Source of the DNA: Bradyrhizobium sp. CCGUVB1N3 | Lineage (GTDB): Bacteria; Pseudomonadota; Alphaproteobacteria; Rhizobiales; Xanthobacteraceae | NCBI RefSeq assembly: GCF_024199925.1 | Contig: NZ_JANADR010000001.1 | Location: 930,001 to 994,000 of the forward strand | DNA length: 64,000 nucleotides | Reading direction: 5' to 3' | Shown here: one piece after another, positions 25,024-33,888 of the stretch | How the letters are laid out: each line of letters starts with the position of its first letter | Numbering within the stretch: the first letter of the stretch is position 1 | Position numbers and translations under genes: made by a program | Notes under the pieces: model-generated | Seen by the model: the letters and a program-made list of their open reading frames with translations, nothing else | What the model was told of the DNA's origin: nothing | Database searches by the model: none

Positions 25024-25139
25024 ATGTCCCCCTGTACGGGCTACGCTATTGAGTGGTGAGTCTAGCACCTTGCAGCGGTCTGTGCGGCAATTTGGCGAGC
25101 CTGGTGCTCCAAGGGGCTTCGCCGGAGGATGGCCGAGAT

Positions 25140-25231
25140 GGGTCAAAAGCCGTCGATCACGACCAAGCGGGGCGCTCCCCTTTATCCTCGGAAGCCGACG
25201 TTTAGGACTACTCGCCCTGGCGCGCGCAATC
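25140..25231. repeat. 92-bp repeat, copy A
   Basis: The stretch begins GGGTCAAAAGCCGTCGATCA, contains CTCGGAAGCCGACG and ends GCGCGCGCAATC. Copies B (27502-27594) and C (29633-29724) share the same order. Here the end is fused directly to a truncated GrlR-like copy, and the beginning lies 117 bp from the start of a substrate-binding protein gene. Confidence 0.85.
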
Positions 25232-25511
25232 GGGCGTGATGCCGCTGATGGACGGCCGCATCCTTGGCGGCGATGCGTTCTTCTACTATCTCGGCTCTTA
25301 TTCCTCGGCGGACGGCCGATGGAAGGGCGAGATGCTCAACCAGGAGCATACGCCGGCGAAGGGCGAGAACCCGGTGTTCGGCGGCTATGAAGTTGGGATC
25401 GGTTTCTCCGGAAGCTGCACCGCGGATCGTGGTGAGCTCGAAGGCATCGCCCTCACAGGCAAGCGCAGCCCGCGCCTTGCAGCTTCCCTCAAGCTGATGC
25501 GGCGGGCCTAG
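25230..25511 (+). pseudogene. Truncated 3' copy of the GrlR-like gene at 22512
   Basis: This stretch aligns without gaps to 22956-23237, with about 26 mismatches in 282 bp by eye, and the similarity continues about 40 bp past the stop on both sides. It encodes only the second domain from GVM.LMDGRILGGDAFFYYLGSY onward, with GTG 25236 the only possible start. The upstream join is to the end of repeat copy A. Most changes are at third positions, so selection may have acted on it for a time, but without the domain start it is probably non-functional. Confidence 0.8.
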
Positions 25512-25703
25512 GGCGTCTACTCATAGATTTCGTCGGGTCCGCTTTGCTGTTAGAAGGCGACGTTGAAGCCGATACCTCTGCATGTCGGCCTTGGGCCAAA
25601 GGCGGACCTATCGATTGAGTACCTTTACCGTTACCTTACTTCGGTCGCTTGACGATAGCGCGATTTCGCGGGCCAATCGTCGGTGGCGTGATATCATGCT
25701 GGT

Positions 25704-26000
25704 ATGACTGCATTCATTGGATTCATCTTTGAAATCATCTTTTGGATGTTGCTCGATCTTGTGGGATGCGGTGTCGCGCATGTTGTTCTCCCACTCGTTA
25801 CCGGTGGCAAGGTTGATGTTCGGCCGTCGACGGATATTCAGCTACCGACTTCCCAGGAAGAATTCCTGAGCTACTACCGGATTAGAAACGGCCGTATCGA
25901 ATTGGACCGGAGCCTTGCGGGACTTTTTGGGCTGATCTTTTGTCTTCTGGTGACAGCCGCGGGCTTTCTAGCGACATTCGCTTTCGCGTCTCTAGTCTAG
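25704..26000 (+). CDS. Hypothetical membrane protein with two transmembrane helices
   Basis: The 98-residue protein has hydrophobic segments at about residues 3-32 (FIGFIFEIIFWMLLDLVGCG) and 70-97 (LFGLIFCLLVTAAGFLATFAFASL), separated by a polar loop with TSQEEFLSYYRIRNGRIELDRS. It sits in a locally AT-richer part of the accessory stretch. No family is recognised and no neighbour suggests a role. The start ATG 25704 has only a weak upstream purine run. Confidence 0.6.
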   Translation: MTAFIGFIFEIIFWMLLDLVGCGVAHVVLPLVTGGKVDVRPSTDIQLPTSQEEFLSYYRIRNGRIELDRSLAGLFGLIFCLLVTAAGFLATFAFASLV

Positions 26001-26069
26001 TTGTTTTTTTGAGCGGTGCCGGCATCTTGGCAGAGATCATTTCGGTTAAGCATCGATGTCCGCTCGGGG

Positions 26070-26116
26070 TCAAAATGCGCAAGAACTCAGTGTGAGCAAA
26101 TCTAGTCCGCTATGCC
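26070..26116. repeat. ~48-bp repeat, copy 2
   Basis: This is the counterpart of 23892-23940, with CAAAATGCGCAAGAACTCAG and GTGAGCAAATCTAGTCCGC. It lies about 100 bp upstream of the FAD oxidoreductase start. Confidence 0.65.
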
Positions 26117-26219
26117 CCCGTGTCCGGACCTCGACGAGGCGCCCACAAGGAGGCAAATGGTCACAGACCTCCACCACGTGGTAGGCTTCGGTGCTGACGG
26201 TTTCTGGAGGCATCGCGTC

Positions 26220-27437
26220 ATGATTAGCAAGGCCGATGTTATCGTCATTGGTTCCGGCGGCCTCGGCGCTGCGACAGCATATTACCTGACCAAACACAAA
26301 GGCCTCAGCGTCGCCCTTGTCGACAAGCATGATATCGGATCGCAGACCTCGCCGCGCGCTGCAGGCATGGTGAGCTGTGCTCGCAAGAGCGACTTGATGA
26401 TCAGCCTCATCAAGGATGCGTGCAGCAAGATCGAAGCGTTCACGGAAGAAACCGGGCAGCCTCTCGATTGGGTGCACTCGGGTAGCCTGAAGATCGCACG
26501 TCGGCCGCAAGACGCCGAGGTTATCAAGGTCGACTTTGAACGCGGGCGCCGTATGGGCCTTGATGTTGAGCTGATCTCTCCGGAGCAGGCGAATAGCCTC
26601 AATCCATTTTTGAAGCCGACGGGCGTCATAGCGGTGATGAGGGTCGGTGACGACAGGTATTTCGACCCGGCGCAGGTTGCTATCGGCTTCGCCAGAGCCG
26701 CGGCGGCCCGGGGCGCAACCGTGCTGCCGAAGACGGACGTGCTCACCGTCAACATCAGCGCCGGCAAGGTGACTGGCGTAACGACAGCGAAAGGCACGAT
26801 TGAAAGCCCCGTCGTTGTCGATGCAGCCGGTGCGTGGACGCGACAGGTAGCAGAGGCAAGTGGGATTCGCGTACCGCTGGTCCCCACCCGGCAGCAACTG
26901 ATCGTGACGGAGCCTTTGGATGGCGCGCGCGCCGACCTGCCGATGGTTCGCATCATGGATGCAGCCGTTTATGCCCGCCCCTGCCAAGGCGGCTTGCTCT
27001 GGGGTGTCTACGAGGAAACGCCGCGGTTTTTCGATATGCAATCGCTCGGGGCCAGTTTCGATATCAAGGACGTGCCACTCGACATCGAAGTGCTTCGTTC
27101 AGCCGCCATTGAAGTGAAGGATCAACTCCCAATCCTGCAGACCGCCAAGGCGCGAGAATTTCGCGGCGGCATTCCGACAATGACCGCTGATGGCCATCAT
27201 ATTCTCGGTCCGGCCCCCGGAGTGGCCGGCTTCCACTTTGCAAGCGGGTGCAATGTCGCCGGGCTTTCAATCTCGCCAGCGGTCGGGGAAGCGCTTGCAA
27301 CCTGGATCGTCGATGGCAAGCCGGCTATCGATCTATCCCCTATGTCCGTCATGCGCTTCAAAGACCAGTCGTGGTCTGAACCTCAATTGGAGCGGGAAGC
27401 GGCATGGCAATATCGGCACTTCTACGGCGCGGACTAA
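26220..27437 (+). CDS. FAD-dependent oxidoreductase (DAO / sarcosine-oxidase-beta-like)
   Basis: The 405-residue protein has the dinucleotide motif ADVIVIGSGGLGAATAYYLTKHKGLSVALVDK at the start, VVDAAGAWTRQVAEASGIRVPLVP in the middle and a C-terminal FAD-contact region FHFASGCNVAGLSISPAVGEALA. This matches the DAO superfamily, closest in style to sarcosine oxidase beta or N-methyl amine oxidases. ATG 26220 follows GGAGG by about nine bases; upstream in-frame sequence is part of the repeat at 26070. No alpha, gamma or delta partners are nearby, so it may act alone on an amino acid or amine. Confidence 0.82.
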   Translation: MISKADVIVIGSGGLGAATAYYLTKHKGLSVALVDKHDIGSQTSPRAAGMVSCARKSDLMISLIKDACSKIEAFTEETGQPLDWVHSGSLKIARRPQDAEVIKVDFERGRRMGLDVELISPEQANSLNPFLKPTGVIAVMRVGDDRYFDPAQVAIGFARAAAARGATVLPKTDVLTVNISAGKVTGVTTAKGTIESPVVVDAAGAWTRQVAEASGIRVPLVPTRQQLIVTEPLDGARADLPMVRIMDAAVYARPCQGGLLWGVYEETPRFFDMQSLGASFDIKDVPLDIEVLRSAAIEVKDQLPILQTAKAREFRGGIPTMTADGHHILGPAPGVAGFHFASGCNVAGLSISPAVGEALATWIVDGKPAIDLSPMSVMRFKDQSWSEPQLEREAAWQYRHFYGAD

Positions 27438-27501
27438 CTTCTCCTGAATGGTGAGAAGGCGGGCAAAAGGACCCCTCGAACCACTAACGAATGAAGGCTT
27501 C

Positions 27502-27594
27502 GGGTCATAAGCCGTCGATGACGACCAGGCGGGGCGCTTCCGCTTTACCCTCGGAAGCCGACGTTGAGGACTACTCGCCCTGGCGCGCGCAATC
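27502..27594. repeat. 92-bp repeat, copy B
   Basis: The stretch begins GGGTCATAAGCCGTCGATGA and ends GCGCGCGCAATC, sharing its last ~30 bp exactly with copy A. It is fused to a truncated 3' copy of the cytochrome gene (27593-27803). Confidence 0.85.
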
Positions 27595-27803
27595 ACGGCG
27601 CGGGGCATGCAGCGCCGGTCTTCACCCAGGCTTCGACCAGCGCACCGGCTTGTGCCTGCGTGCCGGGCACCGGCGAGCGGCCGAAGCCCGGCTTCCAGGC
27701 CCAGCCGACCAGCGTGTCCTTGCCGATATGGTCGATCAGCGCCTCCACCTTGCGGCCGCCATTGCGCGCGGGATCCCTGATCTGCTCGCAGATCTCGCCG
27801 ATC
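27593..27803 (-). pseudogene. Truncated 3' copy of the isoquinoline-oxidoreductase cytochrome gene
   Basis: This 211-bp segment is identical to 29723-29933 except for four bases and has no gaps. It encodes the last ~70 residues ([16 protein letters not shown] onward to the stop) but neither heme motif. Upstream of it the frame reads into unrelated sequence. The near identity indicates recent duplication, with 29723 as the donor because that copy is full length. Confidence 0.88.
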
Positions 27804-28181
27804 TGGATGCCGTCGCTCGACCGCCAAGGTTCGCGCGCCGATTCTTTGTGGGCATGCTGCGGCTGCAGCCGGATATTGTCGCCGCCAAACGACTCTGATC
27901 TCGCCGTCATTCTGGTGCAAATGCAGTTCGTCGAAGTTCGACAAGCCGTTGTGGTCCAGCGGCGCCTGCGATGAAGCGACCAAATGAAGGCACTTCAGGC
28001 TGCGAACAAAAGCGTCATATCCCGATTTAGAAAGCCTTAAGCTCTCTCCTTCATATCGCGGGTTCGATGGTGTCGGCACGGCGGATGCCCGGTACCGTCT
28101 GGATGCCTATCCAACGCTCTCGAATAGAGCCCTCTAACGAAGCCAGCGCGACTAACCGAAGACCTTCGGGGGGCCTGCCTC
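27804..28181. other. Rearranged stretch without a recognisable gene
   Basis: This 378-bp stretch directly follows the cytochrome fragment. A minus-strand frame across it reads LSKSGYDAFVRSLKCLHLVASSQAPLDH and may be a remnant of a lost gene, but it has no start, no known motif and a changed frame at the junction. Confidence 0.45.
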
Positions 28182-28442
28182 ATGGGGCGAAGACGCGCGT
28201 CGACTTACCAAACCCAACGTAAACTGCTGATTACCCGCGAATGGCGGCGTTGGCTTCAGACTCATTCGATCGATCGCGGAGCAGCCACCGCCCGCGGTAC
28301 GTTGAGGTTCTTTTGCGAACTAGAGGACAAGCGCTCCCCGCTCCTGAAATTCCAAGCGAGGGGGCGAGACAAGTGGAAAATTATCAGCAGCTGGTTGCTG
28401 GCTTGCGGCCAGCATGGGAACGGAGAATGCTCGCAGTCTTAG
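28182..28442 (+). CDS. Hypothetical small protein, possibly a fragment
   Basis: The 86-residue frame starts at ATG 28182, eight bases after a GGGGG run. It contains RKLLITREWRRWLQTHSID and ELEDKRSPLLKFQARGRDKWKIISSWLL, an aromatic and basic composition unlike random high-GC frames. No family is recognised. It lies between rearranged DNA and an orphan substrate-binding protein gene, so it could equally be a surviving piece of a longer gene. Confidence 0.4.
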   Translation: MGRRRASTYQTQRKLLITREWRRWLQTHSIDRGAATARGTLRFFCELEDKRSPLLKFQARGRDKWKIISSWLLACGQHGNGECSQS

Positions 28443-28531
28443 ACCCGCCCGCCGAGCGGACCTAGCTGATGCGCACCGCCATTTCGCCTGAAGAGCCACT
28501 TCCGCACCCATGCATCGCAGCAATAGGCGCT

Positions 28532-29515
28532 TCATTCGATCACTTCGTCGGCGCGGCCGAGCAGCGAGAGCGGGACGGTGAGGCCGAGTGCCTTGGCAGT
28601 CTTGAGGTTGATGATCAGCTCGACTTTCGTGGCCTGCTGCACCGGCATATCGGCCGGCCTCTCGCCCTTGAGAATCCGGCCGGTGTAGACGCCGACTTGT
28701 CGGAACAGGTCCCTAAGATTGGTACCGTAGCTGATCAAGCCGCCGGCCGCGGCGAACTCGTGAGTCTGGAAGATCGTGGGCACCGCATGACGGACGGTCA
28801 GCGCGGCGAGTTGTCCGATCTGGTTAACGAAGAATGCATCGTTGCCGATCACGAGCCCGCCTGCTCGCCGTTGGACGAGAGTTGCGAAGATGGTGTCGAT
28901 ATCGCGATCGGTGCTCGCATGAAGGACATGAAGCTGCAACCCAAGGGGTCGGGCCGCTGCCTGCAGGTCTCTCGATAAGGTTTCGGCAAGGCCGGGATTG
29001 GTCGGATTTACGAGCAGGGCGATGATGGACGCCGTGGGCACCAACTCGTGCAGCAGCTCCAGCCGCTTCGGCCCAATCTCTGTATTCAATGAGGTCACGC
29101 CCGTGAGGTTGCCACTCGGTCGGTTTAGGCTGTTGACCAAGCCAAGCTCGACCGGATTGTCCCCTAACTCGAACACGATCGGAATCGCCTCGGTCGCAGC
29201 CTTGGCCGCAAGCGCCGCAGATCTAGCGGGCGCGGCGATCACGGTCACCTGACGACGAACCAGATCAGCCGCCAAGGCCGGCAGTCGGTCGTTTTGGCCC
29301 TCCGCCCAGCGGTATTCGATCGCCACGTTCTTGCCCTCGACATAGCCGATTTCGTTCAGGCCTTGGAGGAACGCACGCACAAGGTCTGCGTGTGGACCGG
29401 GCGATGCGCTGTGGAGGAAACCGATCACCGGCATCGGCTGCTGCTGCGCCCGCACCCCGAGTGGCCAGGCTGCTGCCGTGGTAGCAATCGCTATTATGAA
29501 CTCGCGTCGTCGCAT
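28532..29515 (-). CDS. ABC transporter substrate-binding protein (orphan)
   Basis: The 327-residue protein begins MRRREFIIAIATTAAAWPLGVRAQQQPMPVIGFL, a signal peptide with a twin-arginine-like start. Then come LNEIGYVEGKNVAIEYRWAEGQNDRLPALAADLVRRQVTVIAAPA and GNLTGVTSLNTEIGPKRLELL, the standard ABC_sub_bind (PF04392) pattern, ending GRADEVIE. No permease or ATPase gene is present. Its start lies 118 bp from repeat copy C, nearly the same distance as between the other substrate-binding gene and copy A. The two proteins are clearly related but not recent duplicates. Confidence 0.87.
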   Translation of the reverse strand: MRRREFIIAIATTAAAWPLGVRAQQQPMPVIGFLHSASPGPHADLVRAFLQGLNEIGYVEGKNVAIEYRWAEGQNDRLPALAADLVRRQVTVIAAPARSAALAAKAATEAIPIVFELGDNPVELGLVNSLNRPSGNLTGVTSLNTEIGPKRLELLHELVPTASIIALLVNPTNPGLAETLSRDLQAAARPLGLQLHVLHASTDRDIDTIFATLVQRRAGGLVIGNDAFFVNQIGQLAALTVRHAVPTIFQTHEFAAAGGLISYGTNLRDLFRQVGVYTGRILKGERPADMPVQQATKVELIINLKTAKALGLTVPLSLLGRADEVIE

Positions 29516-29632
29516 CCTTGCCCCCTTAGCTCTGGACGAAGGATCGAAGCGGCTCAAAAGAATACGCTAATATGGATGGAATTGAATTAGTTTTGACCCA
29601 AGGTCCGCTGAACGCGGCCCGATGTCTCAGTT

Positions 29633-29724
29633 GGGTCATAAGCCGTCGATGACGACCAAGCGGGGCGACCTCCGCTTTACCGTCGGAAGCCGACGCTTAT
29701 GACTACTCGCCCTAGCGCCTTGTC
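29633..29724. repeat. 92-bp repeat, copy C
   Basis: The stretch begins GGGTCATAAGCCGTCGATGA and ends near the stop codon of the cytochrome gene. A TGACCCAA at 29594-29601 forms an 8-bp inverted repeat with TTGGGTCA at 29631-29638. This copy differs from A and B in its last 15 bp. Confidence 0.82.
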
Positions 29725-30352
29725 ACGGCGCCGGGCATGCAGCGCCGGTCTTGACCCAGGCTTCGACCAGCGCACCGGCCTGTGCCTGCGTGCCGGGCAC
29801 CGGCGAGCGGCCGAAGCCCGGCTTCCAGGCCCAGCCGACCAGCGTGTCCTTGCCGATGTGGTCGATCAGCGCCTCCACCTTGCGGCCGCCATTGCGCGCG
29901 GGATCCCTGATCTGCTCGCAGATCTCGCCGATCGTCTTGCCCTCCCAGGCCATTTCTCGTGGGGCAAGATGCCATTCGGGATGACCGGGGACACGGCCGG
30001 GCTCGAAATTCGCCTTCTGGTGGCAGGTATGGCAGCGCATCGACTCCAGGCCATGACCATCGGCGCCGCGCGTGACTGGCGGCTGATGGAGATGCGGATT
30101 GTCGCCTTGCCGAGGGCTGTCGCCGGCCGGATGGCAGTTGGTGCAGCGCGGATGCGTCAGCACCTTGCCGAGCTCGGTGAAGATCGCGGCCGAGCGCTTC
30201 TCGGTATCGGCAATGTTGGCAAAGCTCTCGGGCGAGGCCAGCTCATGGCTGGCCGTCTCGGAGGCCGCATAGCCTGCGCAAAGGCTGCTGGCGAGCGCCG
30301 CGATCACGGCCATCGTCTTGAAGCGCGCGTCGGAGATCATGGCTCGTATCAC
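29723..30352 (-). CDS. Diheme cytochrome c-like subunit of an isoquinoline-1-oxidoreductase-type enzyme
   Basis: The 209-residue protein has a signal peptide ([19 protein letters not shown]), two c-type heme motifs, CTNCH (about residue 70) and CHTCH (about 107), and a C-terminal region rich in helices ([30 protein letters not shown]). Its GTG overlaps the IorA stop as GTGA (30349-30352); ATG 30340 is the alternative. It is the last gene of the iorB-iorA unit, so it probably accepts electrons from the molybdenum hydroxylase in the periplasm. Its last 211 bp are duplicated at 27593-27803. Confidence 0.85.
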   Translation of the reverse strand: MIRAMISDARFKTMAVIAALASSLCAGYAASETASHELASPESFANIADTEKRSAAIFTELGKVLTHPRCTNCHPAGDSPRQGDNPHLHQPPVTRGADGHGLESMRCHTCHQKANFEPGRVPGHPEWHLAPREMAWEGKTIGEICEQIRDPARNGGRKVEALIDHIGKDTLVGWAWKPGFGRSPVPGTQAQAGALVEAWVKTGAACPAP

Positions 30353-30873
30353 TTGGTGGCGATGAGGTAGCGTTGTGAATCGGCGAGGATCACGTCGCGC
30401 ACCGCCTCGTGGTACTTGATATAGCCGGTGCAGCGGCAGAGATGGCCGTCGAGCGCCTCAGCGATCGTCTGCTCCAGCCCGTCGCGGTCGACCGGCTTGC
30501 GCGCCAGGCGCTCGAGCAGGACCTGTCCCTCGTTGAGGAAGCCCGCCGTACAGTAGCCGCACTGAAACGCGAAATGATCGACGAAGGCTTTTTGCAGCGC
30601 GGAGAGCTGGCCGTCCTTGGCATGTCCCTCGACGGTGCGGATCGACTTGCCGTCAAAGTTCACGGCGGGAGCGATGCAGGTCGGGCTGGTGTAGCTGGTG
30701 CCGTCGGGCTCGTCGACGATGATGGCACAGCTCAGGCATTGCGCGGCGCCGCAGCCGAATTTCGTGCCGGTCATGCCGAGCATTTCACGCAAGAAATCGT
30801 TCATCGAGAGGTCGTCGCGCACCTCGACCGGACCATGCTTCTGGCCGTTGATGGTGAGGCTAAGTGTCGTCAC
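30349..30873 (-). CDS. iorA: 2Fe-2S subunit of a molybdenum hydroxylase (IorA-like)
   Basis: The 174-residue protein has the two-cluster layout of small xanthine-oxidase-family subunits. The plant-type ferredoxin domain carries [18 protein letters not shown], and the C-terminal four-helix domain carries [15 protein letters not shown] and [16 protein letters not shown]. It passes electrons from the molybdopterin subunit to the cytochrome. Its GTG overlaps the iorB stop (30870-30873) and its stop overlaps the cytochrome start, so all three genes are translationally coupled. It has no signal peptide of its own and probably travels with the Tat-signalled large subunit. Confidence 0.92.
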   Translation of the reverse strand: MTTLSLTINGQKHGPVEVRDDLSMNDFLREMLGMTGTKFGCGAAQCLSCAIIVDEPDGTSYTSPTCIAPAVNFDGKSIRTVEGHAKDGQLSALQKAFVDHFAFQCGYCTAGFLNEGQVLLERLARKPVDRDGLEQTIAEALDGHLCRCTGYIKYHEAVRDVILADSQRYLIATK

Positions 30874-33641
30874 GCGAGCACTCCCTTCAAAAGGCTTGGT
30901 GTCACCGGCAGCGCGCGGAAACGGTGGCCGGTGGCATCATGGATCGCGTTGATGAGCGCCGGCACGATCGGGATCATGACGACCTCCGCCATGCCTTTCG
31001 GCTCTTCGTCCGGCGTCAACGGTTTCAGCATCTCGATCTCGAGATCGCGCAAGGGGAGGTCCGAGCCGCGTGCGACGAGGTAGCGTCCGAGATTCCATTC
31101 GCCGTTGCCCGGACCGCCCTCGAACGGCGGCAGCGTCTCGAGCAGCGCATAGCCGACGCCCATCGCGAAGCCGCCATGGGCCTGGCCCATGACGACCTCG
31201 GGCACGAGCGCGGTGCCGCATTCGAACACGCTGTAGGCCTTGGCGATGCGCAAGACGCCCGTCGCGCGCTCGATCTCGACACGGACGACCGTGCCGCACA
31301 TCGAGGTGTAGGCGGTGCCGATGCGGTTGTTGTCGGTCGGAGGAAACTTGACGCTGGTGCGATTGATGCGCTCGAACTTGCCGTTGCCCCGGCGGATTGC
31401 GAGCGCGTCGATGTCGGCGCGGTATTGCTCGCCGAACAGCGGGAAGCGGGCGCGCGACCAGGCCCAGCGAGAAAAGCTGTGCGCAACCGCCCCGGTGACG
31501 AAGCCGCGCGCGTGGGCGGTCGCCGCCAGCGCCGGCAGCGCAAGTGGCTCGAGACCGGGCATGACGAGCTGGCCGTTTTGCCAGTGCGCGCTAGCCCATT
31601 GCTTTGCGCGAGCGTCGGTCTTCGGGATGCGCCAGAGCTCCAGTGCTGCCGGCCACAGGCCGAAGCGGAAGATGACGCGGGCAGCCTCCGCAGACGAATG
31701 CGTGCCGACATGCGCGCCGATCGAGGCCGATGTCGCCGAGCTGATCGCCGGCACCCAGCGTGGATTCCTCCCGGCAGCGTCCTGGGTCTTCTGATCCATC
31801 GTGTAGGGATCACCGGAGGTGACAAGACCGAGCGCGTCGTAACTGTCGACGCGGGCGACCGAGACCTCGTCGGCAATCGTGCCGAGATGGCTCGCCACCC
31901 GGTTCGCCAGCGCCGTCCCGATGCCGTTGCCCATCTCGACGTGGTCGCAGAAGATCGCGATCTTGCCGTCGGCGGTCAGCTCGACGCGCCCGAGCGAGCA
32001 ATCCGCGCCGGAGCCGTAGTCCTTGGTCACGCAGGCAACGCCGGTACCGACCAGCCGGTCGGATGCGCCTTGCTTGAACCGCGCGCGCTGCTGCCAGATT
32101 GGATGCTTTTCGAGCTTGTCGAGGATTTCCGGTGTGCGGACCGAGACGATGTACGGATTTCCCGTCATGGTCCGGCCGTTCTGCTTCAAGGCATTGCGCC
32201 GGCGGAATTCGATCGGGTCGAGCTTGAGCTCGCTTGCCGCCTCGTCGATCAGCACCTCCAGCGCAATCATGGTTTGCAGCGTGCCGTAGCCGCGCATCGA
32301 GCCTGCGGTGACGCCGCGCGAATGCAGGGCCACGGTCGTGACGTCGACCTTTGGAATGTCGTAGATGCCGATCGCACCGGTGGCGGCGACCACGGCGACG
32401 TTGGCCGAGAAATTGGCGAGACCGCCGCCGTCGAGCACGTGATCGGCGGCAAACGCCTTGATCGTCCCGCTGGCGCGGTCGATGCCGATCCGCGAGCGCA
32501 TCTTGATCGGGTGGCGCTTGATGCCGCCCTGGAACTGCTGATAGCGGTCATGGGCGAGCCGCACCGGCTTGCCGGGAAAGCAGATCGCCGCGAGCGCGAC
32601 ATAGAGAATGAACGGCGTGTGGTCGCGGCCGCCGAAGCCGCCGCCGACATGGGCGAACTGCGCATTGATATGCGCGGGCTTGTAGGGCGCGCGGGCCTTG
32701 GCCAGCAGATGCGCGATCGACTCTGCCGCCTCATAGGGTGACTGCACGCCGAGCACCAGCTCGAGATTGCTGGCCTTGTTGTCGTACCAGGCGAGGCCGC
32801 TTTCGGGCTCGAGGAACATCGGATCGACCGACTGCGTCTCGAACTCGCGATCGAGCACCAGCAGCGAACCACCCTCCGCCGCAAGCTCCGCGCGGATCTG
32901 CTCGCCATGTTTGGCGGCCTTGGCGTAGTCGGGCGGCATCTCCTTGGCGAGCGGCGACCACACCGGCAGCGCCGCGCTCTGGACCTTTTTGGGCGAGACC
33001 CAGCCTGCCTGGATCGGCGAATAGACGTCGGGCTTGTCAGGCGAAGCACCCGCCACGCGTGTGAAGCGGAAGGAGCCGTAGTCGGGCGCGATGACCGGCC
33101 CGGTTTCCTCGCCGAATTTGACGAAGGTTCCGTCGCGCAGCACGAGGCGCGCCTGATCGAAGGCGTCGAACTTTTCGAAGATGAGAAGTGCGACCGGTTG
33201 ACCCAGATAGAGCGGCGTCTTGCCGACCGCGCAGAACAGATCGCCGGCATAGAAGTCCGGCACCTGCGTTCCGATCCGGTCGAGATCTGCGGCCGTGACG
33301 ATGACCGAAGGCTTGAGCGCGCCGCCAAGCCGCTTGAGGTCCATGCCGGTGTAGACATGCGTGGCGTCGTTGGCGCGGACCAGGATCGCGTGCGAGGTGG
33401 CCTGTGGCCAGCCCGGCAGATCGTTGGCGCGGAAATCGGAGGCGTAGAGCTTTGCGCCCGTCACCTTGGCGACGCCGTCGACGCGGCCGGTACCACGCGT
33501 GGCTGGATTGAAGTTGCCGCGTCCGGGAAGTGTCTCGTGGGAGGCGAAGGGCGCGTCCTTCGCCAGGCCGAGATGCGAGAGGCTGACCGAGATGCCGCCC
33601 GCTGATAACCACTTCACGAACTCGCGTCGCGAAGGCCGCAT
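30870..33641 (-). CDS. iorB: Molybdopterin-binding subunit of an isoquinoline-1-oxidoreductase-type enzyme (IorB-like)
   Basis: The 923-residue protein begins with a Tat signal (MRPSRREFVKWLSAGGISVSLSHLGLAK). The xanthine-dehydrogenase-type molybdopterin domains follow, with RVDGVAKVTGAKLYASDF, FGGRDHTPF, the aldehyde-oxidase-like AGSMRGYGTLQTMIALEVLIDE and a late EMGNGIGTALANRVA. The proposed reaction is hydroxylation of an N-heteroaromatic or aldehyde, with electrons going to IorA and the cytochrome; the true substrate is unproven. ATG 33641 places the Tat motif at the N terminus, so the longer frame was rejected. It is divergent from the multicopper oxidase. Confidence 0.9.
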   Translation of the reverse strand: MRPSRREFVKWLSAGGISVSLSHLGLAKDAPFASHETLPGRGNFNPATRGTGRVDGVAKVTGAKLYASDFRANDLPGWPQATSHAILVRANDATHVYTGMDLKRLGGALKPSVIVTAADLDRIGTQVPDFYAGDLFCAVGKTPLYLGQPVALLIFEKFDAFDQARLVLRDGTFVKFGEETGPVIAPDYGSFRFTRVAGASPDKPDVYSPIQAGWVSPKKVQSAALPVWSPLAKEMPPDYAKAAKHGEQIRAELAAEGGSLLVLDREFETQSVDPMFLEPESGLAWYDNKASNLELVLGVQSPYEAAESIAHLLAKARAPYKPAHINAQFAHVGGGFGGRDHTPFILYVALAAICFPGKPVRLAHDRYQQFQGGIKRHPIKMRSRIGIDRASGTIKAFAADHVLDGGGLANFSANVAVVAATGAIGIYDIPKVDVTTVALHSRGVTAGSMRGYGTLQTMIALEVLIDEAASELKLDPIEFRRRNALKQNGRTMTGNPYIVSVRTPEILDKLEKHPIWQQRARFKQGASDRLVGTGVACVTKDYGSGADCSLGRVELTADGKIAIFCDHVEMGNGIGTALANRVASHLGTIADEVSVARVDSYDALGLVTSGDPYTMDQKTQDAAGRNPRWVPAISSATSASIGAHVGTHSSAEAARVIFRFGLWPAALELWRIPKTDARAKQWASAHWQNGQLVMPGLEPLALPALAATAHARGFVTGAVAHSFSRWAWSRARFPLFGEQYRADIDALAIRRGNGKFERINRTSVKFPPTDNNRIGTAYTSMCGTVVRVEIERATGVLRIAKAYSVFECGTALVPEVVMGQAHGGFAMGVGYALLETLPPFEGGPGNGEWNLGRYLVARGSDLPLRDLEIEMLKPLTPDEEPKGMAEVVMIPIVPALINAIHDATGHRFRALPVTPSLLKGVLA

Positions 33642-33888
33642 GTTCTGATCCTTGCACAAGGTTTCGAGGACATCACGATGCTGACGGCATCGGTGCCCGG
33701 AGAGTACGCGCCAACGCTCGCGTGAAGCTGTCATGATTCGTCATGCAGGCATAGAAACGGCAGGGCGTTTACATCAGATGAAGACGGTGCGTGTCAGGCG
33801 TGCGCGAATTGAGAATTCCATTTCCGCTTGCCTTGCAGTCGAATCAAATTGAAAGAACGGATCGCATCATCGGGGGCGGGGATCTCAT

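Noticed and set aside
14871..25511. Type III secretion regulation locus suggested by GrlR-like genes
   Set aside because: No secretion apparatus, chaperone or GrlA-like activator gene is present; only the barrel fold is supported.
30409..32741. Plus-strand frames of 224 and 625 codons
   Set aside because: They lie antisense to iorA and iorB, whose iron-sulfur and molybdopterin motifs are intact.
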